Part shown: positions 6,702-14,090 of the stretch, one piece after another | Position numbering within the stretch: the first letter of the stretch is position 1 | Layout of the letters: each line of letters starts with the position of its first letter | Origin: JALOOE01 sp964423545 | GTDB lineage: Bacteria; Chloroflexota; Anaerolineae; CG2-30-64-16 | DNA: 35,142 nucleotides | Reading direction: 5' to 3' | NCBI GenBank assembly: GCA_964423545.1 | Contig: CAYRFV010000018.1 | Span: 1-35,142, forward strand | Program-made: the position numbers and the translations under genes | The notes under the pieces: model-generated | The model's input: the letters and a program-made list of their open reading frames with translations, nothing else | What the model was told of the DNA's origin: nothing | The model's database searches: none

Positions 6702-9065
6702 TCACTGCCGCGCCAGCGCGTGGCCGTAGAACCTCACGTAGTCGAGCAAGTGCTCTTCCCAATAGGTATAACCATGTTCTCCGGGTGACACCTGCCAGAT
6801 GTGGTCGATGCCGCGACCCGCCAGAATGCCGTGCAGCAGCTCCGCCCGCTCCAGCCACGGATCTTCGCTGGGCATGTCGAGCCAGATCTTCAGGCGCTCC
6901 AATCCCGGCAGTGACCGTGCCAGCGCCACCGGGTCTTTGCTGGCAAACTCCTCGCCCTTGCCCAAGAAGTCGACGGACGTCTCCTCCGGCCGCAGTGACA
7001 CGCTGTGGGCGCCCACGATGCCGAAGGTCCGCAGGTTGCGAAAGGCGTTCGACAGCGCGCCCCAACCCCCCATCGACAGGCCGCCGATCGCGCGCGCACT
7101 GGCGTTTCGCAGGGTTCGATAGGTGCCGTCGATGTGCCGGACGAGATCGCGCGTGAGGTACTCGCCCCAGCGCGGGCCATCGTCGGCATGGTTGACCCAG
7201 TACTCCTTGTCTCCCTGAGGCAGTACGACGATCATCGGAGGGATGTCACCAGCGCGGATGGCCCGGTCGGCCACGTTGACGATGCCGTAGACGATCCATT
7301 CGTCGCGATGGCCGCCCAGTCCGTGGAGCATATAGAGGGTCGGATAGCGCCGGCCGCCCGTGCCGTAGTCGGGAGGCAGGTAGATCCAATACGGCATGTC
7401 GCGATCCAGCTCGGGACTATAGAACCAGCGCTCCTGTAGCGTTCCCTGAATGTCGTTCTCCACGAATTCGCTGATGCGCGTCAGCGCATCGGCCGAGATG
7501 ACGACCTTCCACGGCACGTCGGGCGTCGGCGCGGCTACCGGCGCTGACGCTTCCGGCTGCGCAGCCGCAGCCGGCGCTGCCTTAGCTGCGGCCACCTGCG
7601 GGGCTGCCGCCGCGGCGCTGCGCGGGATGGGCGTGCCGAAACGGCTCGGCGCTCGCACATTGGCCGCCGGCGCCGCCTCGGCGATGGCCTGCATCCCCGG
7701 GTGCGTCGGCGACGGATCGAGCCATAGTGCAAGCGCGGCGATGATGGCGAGCGCCACCGGGCTGGCATACCAGTAGCGCTTGGTGCGCGGCGTAGGTGTC
7801 AGCAGCTGCCAGTGCACCAGCGCCCAAATCAGCAGGACGCTCGCGATCTGTACGAGCGCGTTGAACCACTGTGGGCCGGGATAACTCAGGTTGAGGGGCG
7901 CGACTGCGATCGCAACGGCGACGACCAGAACCACATGCGCCGAATAGGCGTAGAGCGCATGCTGTCCCAACGGCAGCAGCAGCCAGCCGAGCGCGCGCCG
8001 AATGGGTCGCCAGAAGACCGTGACCGCAAAGAACATGAAACTGAAGACGAGCGCCGACGCGATCAATCGGCCCGGTCGCAGATCCACCTTCGCGAACACG
8101 TAGTCCTGAAGCCAGACGCGGGCGCCGTGAAGGGTCAAGCTGCCGATGGCGATATCGGGCGGCATGACGTCGGTGGGTGGATCCACCACGAAGTAGACGC
8201 CGATCAAGGCGAGCACGCCGATCCCGGTCAGCACCAACATCGTGCGCGCAGCCCGGCGGCTCAGCAGCGGCAGCCGATCCTGGCGGTACCCGAGCACCAA
8301 CCCGGTGAAAAAGAGCACCTGCCAGGCCGAGAAGTTGAACAGGTAGTTGCCGGCGATGGGCCAGGGCAGCGACACCAGGTCCGGATAGACCTGGTAGACG
8401 CCCCACAGCAGCCATGACGCTCCGAGCACGACCCAGGTCAGTCCGCGATCGAGCAGGACGAATGCCAGCGGCGAAACCAGGAACAGGGCCGTGTAGAGCA
8501 GCATGACATCGACCAGGTAGTAGGTCTGGTGGAGCGTCAGCACGCTGAGAACCACACGCAGCGGATTGCTGGCATCGATGCCCTGGGCAAAAGACAGCCC
8601 GAGCATTTCCGCCACCGGCAAAATCAACAGGGTGAGGCCGATGGTCACCAGGTAGAGGGTCATGGCGCGCTGGAGAACCTTTAGCAGCGCGGCTCCCAAG
8701 CCAAGCCGCTCGATCATCCGGTGATACACCAGGCCCGCAACCAGGCCGGATGTGAGGATGAATCCCTCGGCCGCCGAGGCGTAGAAACGATTGCCCCCTG
8801 TCAGCAGGTAGAGAGGCGACGGACCGCGCACGTGATCGACGATCATGGCGACGACGAAGAAGCCGCGCAGCAGATCGATGCGCAGGTCGCGGCCGTGAAG
8901 GTCGATGTAGCACGGATCCGGGCCATCCTCGAACGCCGGGGCGGGTCGCGGCCGGCCTCCCGGCGGCAGCATCACGTCATCGTGGCATTCGTCGGTGGAC
9001 GCCGGCTCCGCGGCCCTCAGTCTGTTCTTGAACCACTGCATCTTGAGACGTGGGTGTTCGGTCAT
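6702..9065 (-). CDS. OpgC-type membrane protein fused to a C-terminal esterase (esterase D-like)
   Basis: About 787 aa. The N-terminal half starts with DLRIDLLRGFFVVAMIVDH and holds roughly ten transmembrane helices, matching the OpgC acyltransferase-like domain (OpgC succinylates osmoregulated periplasmic glucans). An Ala/Pro-rich linker of ~80 residues follows. The last ~270 residues are an alpha/beta hydrolase of the esterase D / S-formylglutathione hydrolase type: YPTLYMLHGLGGHRDEW gives the oxyanion region, GLSMGG carries nucleophile Ser664, and Asp730 and His764 (in GEHGYTYW) fit the triad. One polypeptide would thus combine a membrane acyl-transfer domain with an extracytoplasmic esterase. 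Start is uncertain: ATG at 9065 or 9083, neither with a clear ribosome binding site; a TTG at 9146 would overlap ilvD. It is the last gene of the minus-strand run, 62 bases after ilvD. Confidence 0.85.
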   Translation of the reverse strand: MTEHPRLKMQWFKNRLRAAEPASTDECHDDVMLPPGGRPRPAPAFEDGPDPCYIDLHGRDLRIDLLRGFFVVAMIVDHVRGPSPLYLLTGGNRFYASAAEGFILTSGLVAGLVYHRMIERLGLGAALLKVLQRAMTLYLVTIGLTLLILPVAEMLGLSFAQGIDASNPLRVVLSVLTLHQTYYLVDVMLLYTALFLVSPLAFVLLDRGLTWVVLGASWLLWGVYQVYPDLVSLPWPIAGNYLFNFSAWQVLFFTGLVLGYRQDRLPLLSRRAARTMLVLTGIGVLALIGVYFVVDPPTDVMPPDIAIGSLTLHGARVWLQDYVFAKVDLRPGRLIASALVFSFMFFAVTVFWRPIRRALGWLLLPLGQHALYAYSAHVVLVVAVAIAVAPLNLSYPGPQWFNALVQIASVLLIWALVHWQLLTPTPRTKRYWYASPVALAIIAALALWLDPSPTHPGMQAIAEAAPAANVRAPSRFGTPIPRSAAAAAPQVAAAKAAPAAAAQPEASAPVAAPTPDVPWKVVISADALTRISEFVENDIQGTLQERWFYSPELDRDMPYWIYLPPDYGTGGRRYPTLYMLHGLGGHRDEWIVYGIVNVADRAIRAGDIPPMIVVLPQGDKEYWVNHADDGPRWGEYLTRDLVRHIDGTYRTLRNASARAIGGLSMGGWGALSNAFRNLRTFGIVGAHSVSLRPEETSVDFLGKGEEFASKDPVALARSLPGLERLKIWLDMPSEDPWLERAELLHGILAGRGIDHIWQVSPGEHGYTYWEEHLLDYVRFYGHALARQ

Positions 9066-9127
9066 GTCGGCATGTCGGCCCATTGTGAGTGGATGAATGT
9101 CGGCAAGCTGGCCTGTGCGAGCACCGA

Positions 9128-10963
9128 TCAGCCTGCTGGCTCGCAACCACGGTCAGTCTGATCGCCCAGGCGTGCGCCGCGGCTGGCTGGCCCAACGATG
9201 CGGCTGTATAGCCCCAGGAATCCGCTCGTGACGGCCGGCGGGCGTGGCTTCCAGGTGGACAGGCGAAACGCCAGCTCTTCTGCGGGCGCCAGCAGATCGA
9301 GTCGGCGACCCGGGATGTCGATCTCGATCAGGTCCCCCTCGCGCACTACGGCGATCGGTCCCCCTGCATACGCTTCCGGGCAGACGTGGCCGATGCACGG
9401 GCCGCGCGTCGCGCCCGAATAGCGCCCATCGGTGACCATCGCCACCGATTCGCCCAGCCCCAACCCCATCAGCAGCGCAGCCGGAATCGACAATTCGCGC
9501 ATCCCCGGACCGCCGGCCGGCCCCTCGTTGCGAATCACCAGCACGTCGCCGGGGCGAATGGCGCGCGCCATCAGCGAATCACGCACCTCTTCCTCCGACT
9601 CGAAGACCCGCGCCGGGCCGACATGTCGCAGCATCGACGGCGCCACCGCGCTTTGCTTAACGACGGCGCCGTCGGGTGCGAGGGTGCCGCGCAGCACGGC
9701 AATCCCGCCTTCGGAGGCCAGCGGCGCATCGAGCGAGTGAATGACATCATCGCGCAGGACGCGCGCGGCGACTGCAATCTGGCCGACAGTGCGGCCATCG
9801 ACCGTCGGCGCGCTGCAGTCAAGCAGCGGCGACAGCGTCTGCAGCACAGCCGGGACGCCGCCGGCCGCGTGCAGATCGTTCACGGTCAGCCGGCTGGCGG
9901 GTGCGAATCTGGCAATCAGCGGCGTTGTCCGGCCCAGCCGATCGAACGTATCGGGGGTGATCTCCGCACCGACCTCGTGCGCCACCGCGGGCAGATGCAG
10001 CGTTGCGTTGGTCGAGCCTCCCAACGCCAGCGTGACGCGCACGGCGTTCTCCAGGCTGGTTTGTGTCAGCATCGCGCGTGCGCGCACGCCTGCCTGCACC
10101 AGGTCGACGATGCGGCGGCCGGCCGCGCGGCACAATCCCTCGCGTGCCGGATCGAGCGCGGGGAGGGTGGCGCAGCCGGCCGGCGCCAGCCCCAGCGCTT
10201 CGACGATGCAGGCCATCGTGTTCGCCGTGCCCATGAAGCCGCATGCACCGGGGCCTGGGCACGCACAGCGCTCGATTGCGTGGAACTCCGCCTCGGTGAT
10301 GCGCCCGGCCTTGTAGCGGCCCATCCCCTCTTTGACGTCGCTGAGGAGCAGCTCTCTCGCTCCGGAAGTGCTCTCGACGGTGCCGGAGGCCGCGTCCTGC
10401 CGCGCGTGCCGTTCCGCCCCAGGGGATGGCGCCCCTCTCTCGTCGGCGTCGCCCGGATGGCGCCCCTCGACCGGCGGGATGAGCCATCCCGGCGGGATAA
10501 GCCATCCCGGCGGGATAAGCCATCCCGGCGCCATCGGCCCGCCCAGCACGAAGATCGTCGGCAGGTTCAACCGTGCGGCGGCGATCAACATGCCCGGAAT
10601 GATCTTGTCGCAGGAGCAGAGCATCACCATCCCATCGAAGCGGTTGGCTTGCGCCATCAGCTCCACCGAGGCGGCGATGATGTCGCGCAGCGGCAGGATG
10701 GCGTGCATCCCCGCTCCCTGGGCGATGCCGTCGCACGGCGCCACGGTGTTGAACTCGGCTGCCGCGCCGCCTGCCTGGCGCACCCCCTCTTTCACCCATT
10801 CGGCCAACCGGCGCAGGTGGAAATGACCGGGGTCGACCTCGCTCCATGAGTTGGCGATGCCGATCAGCGGCTTCTCGAAATCCGCCTCGCTGAAGCCCAT
10901 CGATCGGTAGAGCGCCCGCGGATACGCGCCCGCCACCCCCGCAAAAATGCCTCGGCCCTTCAC
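9128..10963 (-). CDS. ilvD: Dihydroxy-acid dehydratase (IlvD/EDD family) with a repeat-rich insertion
   Basis: 611 aa from a GTG at 10963, with GAGGT just upstream. IlvD dehydrates 2,3-dihydroxy-3-methyl acids in valine/isoleucine synthesis using an Fe-S cluster. Signatures seen: IGIANSWSEVDPGHFHLR, FNTVAPCDGIAQG, the CDKIIPGM motif (Cys118), CPGPGACGFMGTANTM (Cys235, Cys241), GGSTNATLHLPAVAHE, GPAGGPGMRE and VTDGRYSGATRG. The PGH (not PCN) near residue 45 resembles the E. coli-type [4Fe-4S] enzymes. Residues ~147-205 are an unusual low-complexity insertion beginning with three GWLIPP copies, some 45 residues longer than the E. coli segment as I recall it. Related sugar-acid dehydratases share the fold, so ilvD is the most likely but not the only reading. 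It lies 28 bases after tnaA, probably on one transcript. Confidence 0.88.
   Translation of the reverse strand: MKGRGIFAGVAGAYPRALYRSMGFSEADFEKPLIGIANSWSEVDPGHFHLRRLAEWVKEGVRQAGGAAAEFNTVAPCDGIAQGAGMHAILPLRDIIAASVELMAQANRFDGMVMLCSCDKIIPGMLIAAARLNLPTIFVLGGPMAPGWLIPPGWLIPPGWLIPPVEGRHPGDADERGAPSPGAERHARQDAASGTVESTSGARELLLSDVKEGMGRYKAGRITEAEFHAIERCACPGPGACGFMGTANTMACIVEALGLAPAGCATLPALDPAREGLCRAAGRRIVDLVQAGVRARAMLTQTSLENAVRVTLALGGSTNATLHLPAVAHEVGAEITPDTFDRLGRTTPLIARFAPASRLTVNDLHAAGGVPAVLQTLSPLLDCSAPTVDGRTVGQIAVAARVLRDDVIHSLDAPLASEGGIAVLRGTLAPDGAVVKQSAVAPSMLRHVGPARVFESEEEVRDSLMARAIRPGDVLVIRNEGPAGGPGMRELSIPAALLMGLGLGESVAMVTDGRYSGATRGPCIGHVCPEAYAGGPIAVVREGDLIEIDIPGRRLDLLAPAEELAFRLSTWKPRPPAVTSGFLGLYSRIVGPASRGARLGDQTDRGCEPAG
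10473..10526. repeat. Three tandem 18-bp repeats inside ilvD
   Basis: Three head-to-tail copies of an 18-bp unit (GGCGGGATAAGCCATCCC; the first has G for the A at position 9). Each unit contains a small inverted repeat, GGGAT...ATCCC. On the coding strand they give GWLIPP three times. Just beyond, the 14-mer GGATGGCGCCCCTC occurs twice (near 10425 and 10456), so the whole ~100-bp stretch looks built from GGATGG/CCATCC-like pieces. Confidence 0.95.
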
Positions 10964-10991
10964 CCTTACCTCACGCCCCACAGCCCACGTA

Positions 10992-12404
10992 TCACGCCTC
11001 TCCCGGCATTCCCCGCTCGATCGGAGCCAGCCTGGCCGTGAAATGCCGCAAGACCGGCGCTTGCCAGACCATGCGATAGCCCGGCAGACGCTCGCGCTGG
11101 GCATGCACGGCGAGAATCGCCTCGGCCAGGTAATCCACATGGCTTTGGGTGTAGACGCGACGCGGGAAAGCCAGGCGCACCAGGTCGTTGGCTGCGGCGC
11201 GCTCCGTCCCGTCGGGCTGCAAGCCGAACATTACGGTCCCGATCTCGACCCCACGCACGCCGCCCACCAGGTAGAGCGCATTGTTCAGCGACCACGCCGG
11301 ATACTGCAGCGGCGGGATGTGCGGCAGCATCTCCCGCGCATCCAGGTAGACGGCGTGTCCGCCCGTCGGCTGGACAATCGCCACGCCGGCGCTGATCAGT
11401 TTCTCGCCCAGGTAGGCGATGGAGCGGATGCGGTAGCGCAGATAGCCCTCGTCGAGCGCCTCGTACAGCCCCACGGCGATCGCCTCCAGGTCGTAGCCGG
11501 CCATGCCGCCGTAGGTCGGGAACCCCTCGGTGAGGATCTCGACGTTGCGACAGCGCGCGGCCAGGGCGTCGTCGTTCAACGCCAGGAACCCGCCGATGTT
11601 CGCCATGCCGTCCTTCTTCGCACTCATCGTGCAGCCGTCGGCGTATGAGAACATCTCGCGTGCGATTTCGAGGGGCGTGCGGTCGGCATAGCCCGCCTCC
11701 CGCGTCTTGATGAACCAGCTGTTCTCTGCGAAACGGCAGGCGTCGATGAGGAACGGCAGGCCGTGCTCGTGCGCGATCCCGCCGGCCTCCCGAATATTAG
11801 CCATGCTGACCGGCTGGCCTCCGCCGGAGTTGTTCGTCACCGTCATCATCACGGCCGGGATGCGCTCCGGGCCGATCTGCTGGATGGCGGCGCGCAGCGC
11901 GTCCAGGTCCATGTTGCCCTTGAAGGGGTGGATCAGCCGCGGCTGGCGGCCCTCGGCGATCACCAGGTCGCGCGCCTCCGCGCCGGTGTTCTCGACGTGG
12001 GCGCGCGTGGTGTCGAAGTGAGTGTTATTCAGCACGACCTTGCCCGGCCCTGCAATCGCGCCGAACAGGATGTGTTCGGCCGCTCGTCCCTGGTGGGTGG
12101 GGATCACATGCTTGAAGCCGGTGATATCGCGTACGGCAGCCTCGAATCGATAGAAGGAAGCCGCGCCCGCGTACGATTCGTCGCTGGCGACCATGCCCGC
12201 CCACTGCCGCGCAGACATCGCCCCTGTCCCGCTGTCGGTCAGCAGGTCGATCAGAACATGCTCCGCGCGGAGCAGGAATGGGTTGTAGCCTGCCTCAGCG
12301 AGCCACCTCTCGCGCTCCCGCCGTGTGCTGAAGGGGATCGGTTCGACCGAGCGGACGCGAAACGGCTCGATGATCGTCTGCGGACGGAAATCGTCCAGCA
12401 TCAT
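10992..12404 (-). CDS. tnaA: Tryptophanase (tryptophan indole-lyase), PLP-dependent beta-eliminating lyase
   Basis: 470 aa, typical length. Tryptophanase splits L-tryptophan into indole, pyruvate and ammonia; the close relative tyrosine phenol-lyase gives phenol. Family marks: EPFRVRSVEPI, DLLTDSGTGAMS, IPTHQGRAAE, TNNSGGGQPVSMANI, and MSAKKDGMANIGG, whose paired lysines (263-264) include the PLP Schiff-base lysine. Substrate residues favour tryptophan: HFDTT has Asp (E. coli TnaA Asp137) where tyrosine phenol-lyases have Thr, and GVEIG has Ile where they have the phenol-binding Arg (MERG). Elsewhere (TDSGTGAMSARQWAGM, FSYADGCTMS) it looks more like tyrosine phenol-lyase. ATG at 12404 is chosen because GAGG lies just upstream; a GTG at 12410 is the alternative. 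No tnaC-like leader fits in the 30-base gap after the Nudix gene. Confidence 0.93.
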   Translation of the reverse strand: MMLDDFRPQTIIEPFRVRSVEPIPFSTRRERERWLAEAGYNPFLLRAEHVLIDLLTDSGTGAMSARQWAGMVASDESYAGAASFYRFEAAVRDITGFKHVIPTHQGRAAEHILFGAIAGPGKVVLNNTHFDTTRAHVENTGAEARDLVIAEGRQPRLIHPFKGNMDLDALRAAIQQIGPERIPAVMMTVTNNSGGGQPVSMANIREAGGIAHEHGLPFLIDACRFAENSWFIKTREAGYADRTPLEIAREMFSYADGCTMSAKKDGMANIGGFLALNDDALAARCRNVEILTEGFPTYGGMAGYDLEAIAVGLYEALDEGYLRYRIRSIAYLGEKLISAGVAIVQPTGGHAVYLDAREMLPHIPPLQYPAWSLNNALYLVGGVRGVEIGTVMFGLQPDGTERAAANDLVRLAFPRRVYTQSHVDYLAEAILAVHAQRERLPGYRMVWQAPVLRHFTARLAPIERGMPGEA

Positions 12405-12434
12405 TGCCACCTCATCTCAACGTGTGCCTGCCAT

Positions 12435-13121
12435 TCAGCAGGATGCCTGCCACGCCAACCACTGCGCGTGAAAATAGGCCGTTCCGCCCGGCGCGATCAG
12501 CGTGCCGGGCGCCGGGCATTCGCCGATGACCTGGGCGCCGTGTGCCAGGAGCTCGTCGATGGGCCGCGGCGCCGCGTAGGTGTCGAGCAGCATCCGGTGA
12601 TCCATCAACAGCAGCGCGGGCATCTCGGTGCAGGGAAGTGGATCGCCCAGCGCGGCGGCGCGGAAGACCGCGGTGACGATCGTCACCGGGATGCGTTGGA
12701 GCTGCGGCCCGCGCCGCAGCCGGAAGGTGGCGGTCCAAACCAGGAGCGGCCGACTTGGCTCGCGCCAGCGATAGGCGATGGGCCGCGGTGCAACCCCCTG
12801 GCGGCACCAATACGTGATTGCGCTGTCGCCCAGCGAGATCGGGCAGCACGCCTCCTCCCACGCTTCGCGCTCTACCGCCTGCCCCCAGCTCTCGCCCGCA
12901 GCCAGGTGCCCGCCGATGCCCACGAACGCTCGCACATCCGGTCGCCCCCGCGCGCCCAGCGGCAGCGCATCGACATCGAGGCCGAAGACGAGCTTGTCGC
13001 GCCACGTCAGGATCAGCCCCGTGCTGAGCTCAGCGCCCGGACCGCCCAGATCTGCCAGTTCCAGTGTGTCGCCGCGCACCAGCGCCGGCGTCTCGCCGAT
13101 GAGGTCAGAGGTGTCTTCCAT
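12435..13121 (-). CDS. Nudix hydrolase
   Basis: 228 aa, larger than a minimal ~150-residue Nudix protein. The Nudix box is at residues ~71-93: G-x5-E-x7-RE-A-W-EE-A-C, with Glu77, Arg85, Glu86, Glu89 and Glu90 present; the usual Gly near the end is replaced by Cys92. Such enzymes hydrolyse nucleoside diphosphates linked to another moiety, with Mg bound by the box. The ~135 residues after the box include HAQWLAWQASC at the C-terminus and no second motif I recognise, so substrate is unknown. It lies between rnhA (78 bases upstream) and tnaA (30 bases downstream), all minus strand. No strong ribosome binding site precedes the ATG at 13121. Confidence 0.85.
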   Translation of the reverse strand: MEDTSDLIGETPALVRGDTLELADLGGPGAELSTGLILTWRDKLVFGLDVDALPLGARGRPDVRAFVGIGGHLAAGESWGQAVEREAWEEACCPISLGDSAITYWCRQGVAPRPIAYRWREPSRPLLVWTATFRLRRGPQLQRIPVTIVTAVFRAAALGDPLPCTEMPALLLMDHRMLLDTYAAPRPIDELLAHGAQVIGECPAPGTLIAPGGTAYFHAQWLAWQASC

Positions 13122-13199
13122 GGGATCTTGCGGCGAAAGACGATCCGCGGAGAATGAAGGCTGCGCCTGCGGTCCGGGTCTTTCGCCCTTGTTCCTTCG

Positions 13200-13691
13200 T
13201 CAAGTCGGTATCGCCGCTTCTGGCCCTTCCAGGTCGGGCTGTCCTTTCACGCCGATGCTGTTCAGCGCGGCCACGGCAAGCCGGTCAGCGCGCTCGTTCA
13301 GCGGGTCGCCGGCATGGCCGCGCACCCACCTCCACGTGAGCCGGTGCGGCTGCATCGCGGCGTGAAGCGCCAGCCACAAATCGCGGTTCTTGACCGGCTG
13401 CTTGCTGCTCGTGCGCCAGCCATTGCGCAGCCAGATGGCCAGCCACTCCGTGACCCCTTGCTTCAGGTATTCGGAGTCGGTGTGCATCTCGACGGTGCAC
13501 GGCCGGGTGAGCGCCTGAAGCGCGGCCAGCGCAGCGCGCAGCTCCATGCGGTTGTTCGTCGTCAGCGACGCACCGCCCTGCAGCACCTTCTCGTGCGGGC
13601 CATAGCGTAGGATGGCGCACCAGCCGCCCGGCCCCGGATTGCCGGAGCACGCGCCGTCGGTGTAGACGATGACTGTGGTTGGGTCGGGCAA
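13200..13691 (-). CDS. rnhA: Ribonuclease HI
   Basis: 163 aa, the usual size. It degrades the RNA strand of RNA-DNA hybrids (R-loops, Okazaki primers). The full catalytic set is visible: Asp12 in YTDGACSGNPGPGGW, Glu50 in TTNNRMEL, Asp72 in HTDSEY, His126 in VRGHAGDP and Asp136 in NERADRLA. The basic-protrusion region (GWRTSSKQPVKNRDLW) is also present, as in E. coli RNase HI. The start is an unusual TTG at 13691, supported by GGAG six bases upstream and by the absence of any in-frame ATG or GTG before the upstream stop. The gene follows acyP by 33 bases. Confidence 0.96.
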   Translation of the reverse strand: MPDPTTVIVYTDGACSGNPGPGGWCAILRYGPHEKVLQGGASLTTNNRMELRAALAALQALTRPCTVEMHTDSEYLKQGVTEWLAIWLRNGWRTSSKQPVKNRDLWLALHAAMQPHRLTWRWVRGHAGDPLNERADRLAVAALNSIGVKGQPDLEGPEAAIPT

Positions 13692-13724
13692 TGCATGCTC
13701 CAGGCGCTCGCCGATGCGGACCCC

Positions 13725-14006
13725 TTACGATCCACGGATGCTGAACCATTTCTGTGGCGGCGCGTCGTCGGCAACCATCACCTCGACCTCCGTCACCTCG
13801 GCGCGGCTGGGGCCGGTGCGGCACCAATCCACCAGGCGATCCACCGCCGCCGCATCCCCCTCGAACAGCGCTTCGACCGAGCCGTCCCACCGGTTGCGCA
13901 CCCAGCCGGTCACGCTCAGGCTATCGGCCTGCCGCGCGCAGCTGGCGCGGAATCCGACCCCTTGCACAACGCCGCGCACGACGACGCGGACACGCTTCTG
14001 GCTCAT
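13725..14006 (-). CDS. acyP: Acylphosphatase
   Basis: 93 aa, exactly the family's size. It hydrolyses acyl phosphates such as acetyl phosphate or 1,3-bisphosphoglycerate. The signature VVRGVVQGVGFR holds the phosphate loop and catalytic Arg20, and GWVRN carries catalytic Asn38; the fold's closing strand (WFSIRG) is present. It heads a probable acyP-rnhA-Nudix-tnaA-ilvD run, with a candidate promoter in the 84-base gap upstream. Co-expression with fermentation enzymes is possible but not shown. Confidence 0.95.
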   Translation of the reverse strand: MSQKRVRVVVRGVVQGVGFRASCARQADSLSVTGWVRNRWDGSVEALFEGDAAAVDRLVDWCRTGPSRAEVTEVEVMVADDAPPQKWFSIRGS

Positions 14007-14040
14007 CGCGCTTCGGCCCCATCCGATCGATCTGGAATCG

Positions 14041-14069
14041 ATTTTATATCACAAACGGGTGACGGGCAA
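14041..14069 (-). promoter_or_regulatory. Candidate sigma-70 promoter for acyP-rnhA-Nudix-tnaA-ilvD
   Basis: On the minus strand TTGCCC (14064-14069) and TAAAAT (14041-14046) are separated by 17 bp, in an unusually AT-rich patch of the gap between iaaA and acyP, ending 34 bases before the acyP start. It would let the downstream genes be expressed separately from the MFS-Mth938-iaaA group. Confidence 0.45.
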
Positions 14070-14090
14070 TTTCGGGCCGCGACAAGGAAG

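Noticed and set aside
9386..10849. 487-codon plus-strand frame opposite ilvD
   Set aside because: Shadow of ilvD; the repeat PSRRDK arises from the 18-bp tandem repeat read in the wrong frame.
12405..12434. Looked for a tnaC-type leader peptide before tnaA
   Set aside because: The gap is 30 bases and holds only the ribosome binding site.
11763..13157. Long plus-strand open frame (464 codons) opposite tnaA and the Nudix gene
   Set aside because: It runs antisense across two recognised enzymes and their gap; no motifs or ribosome binding site.
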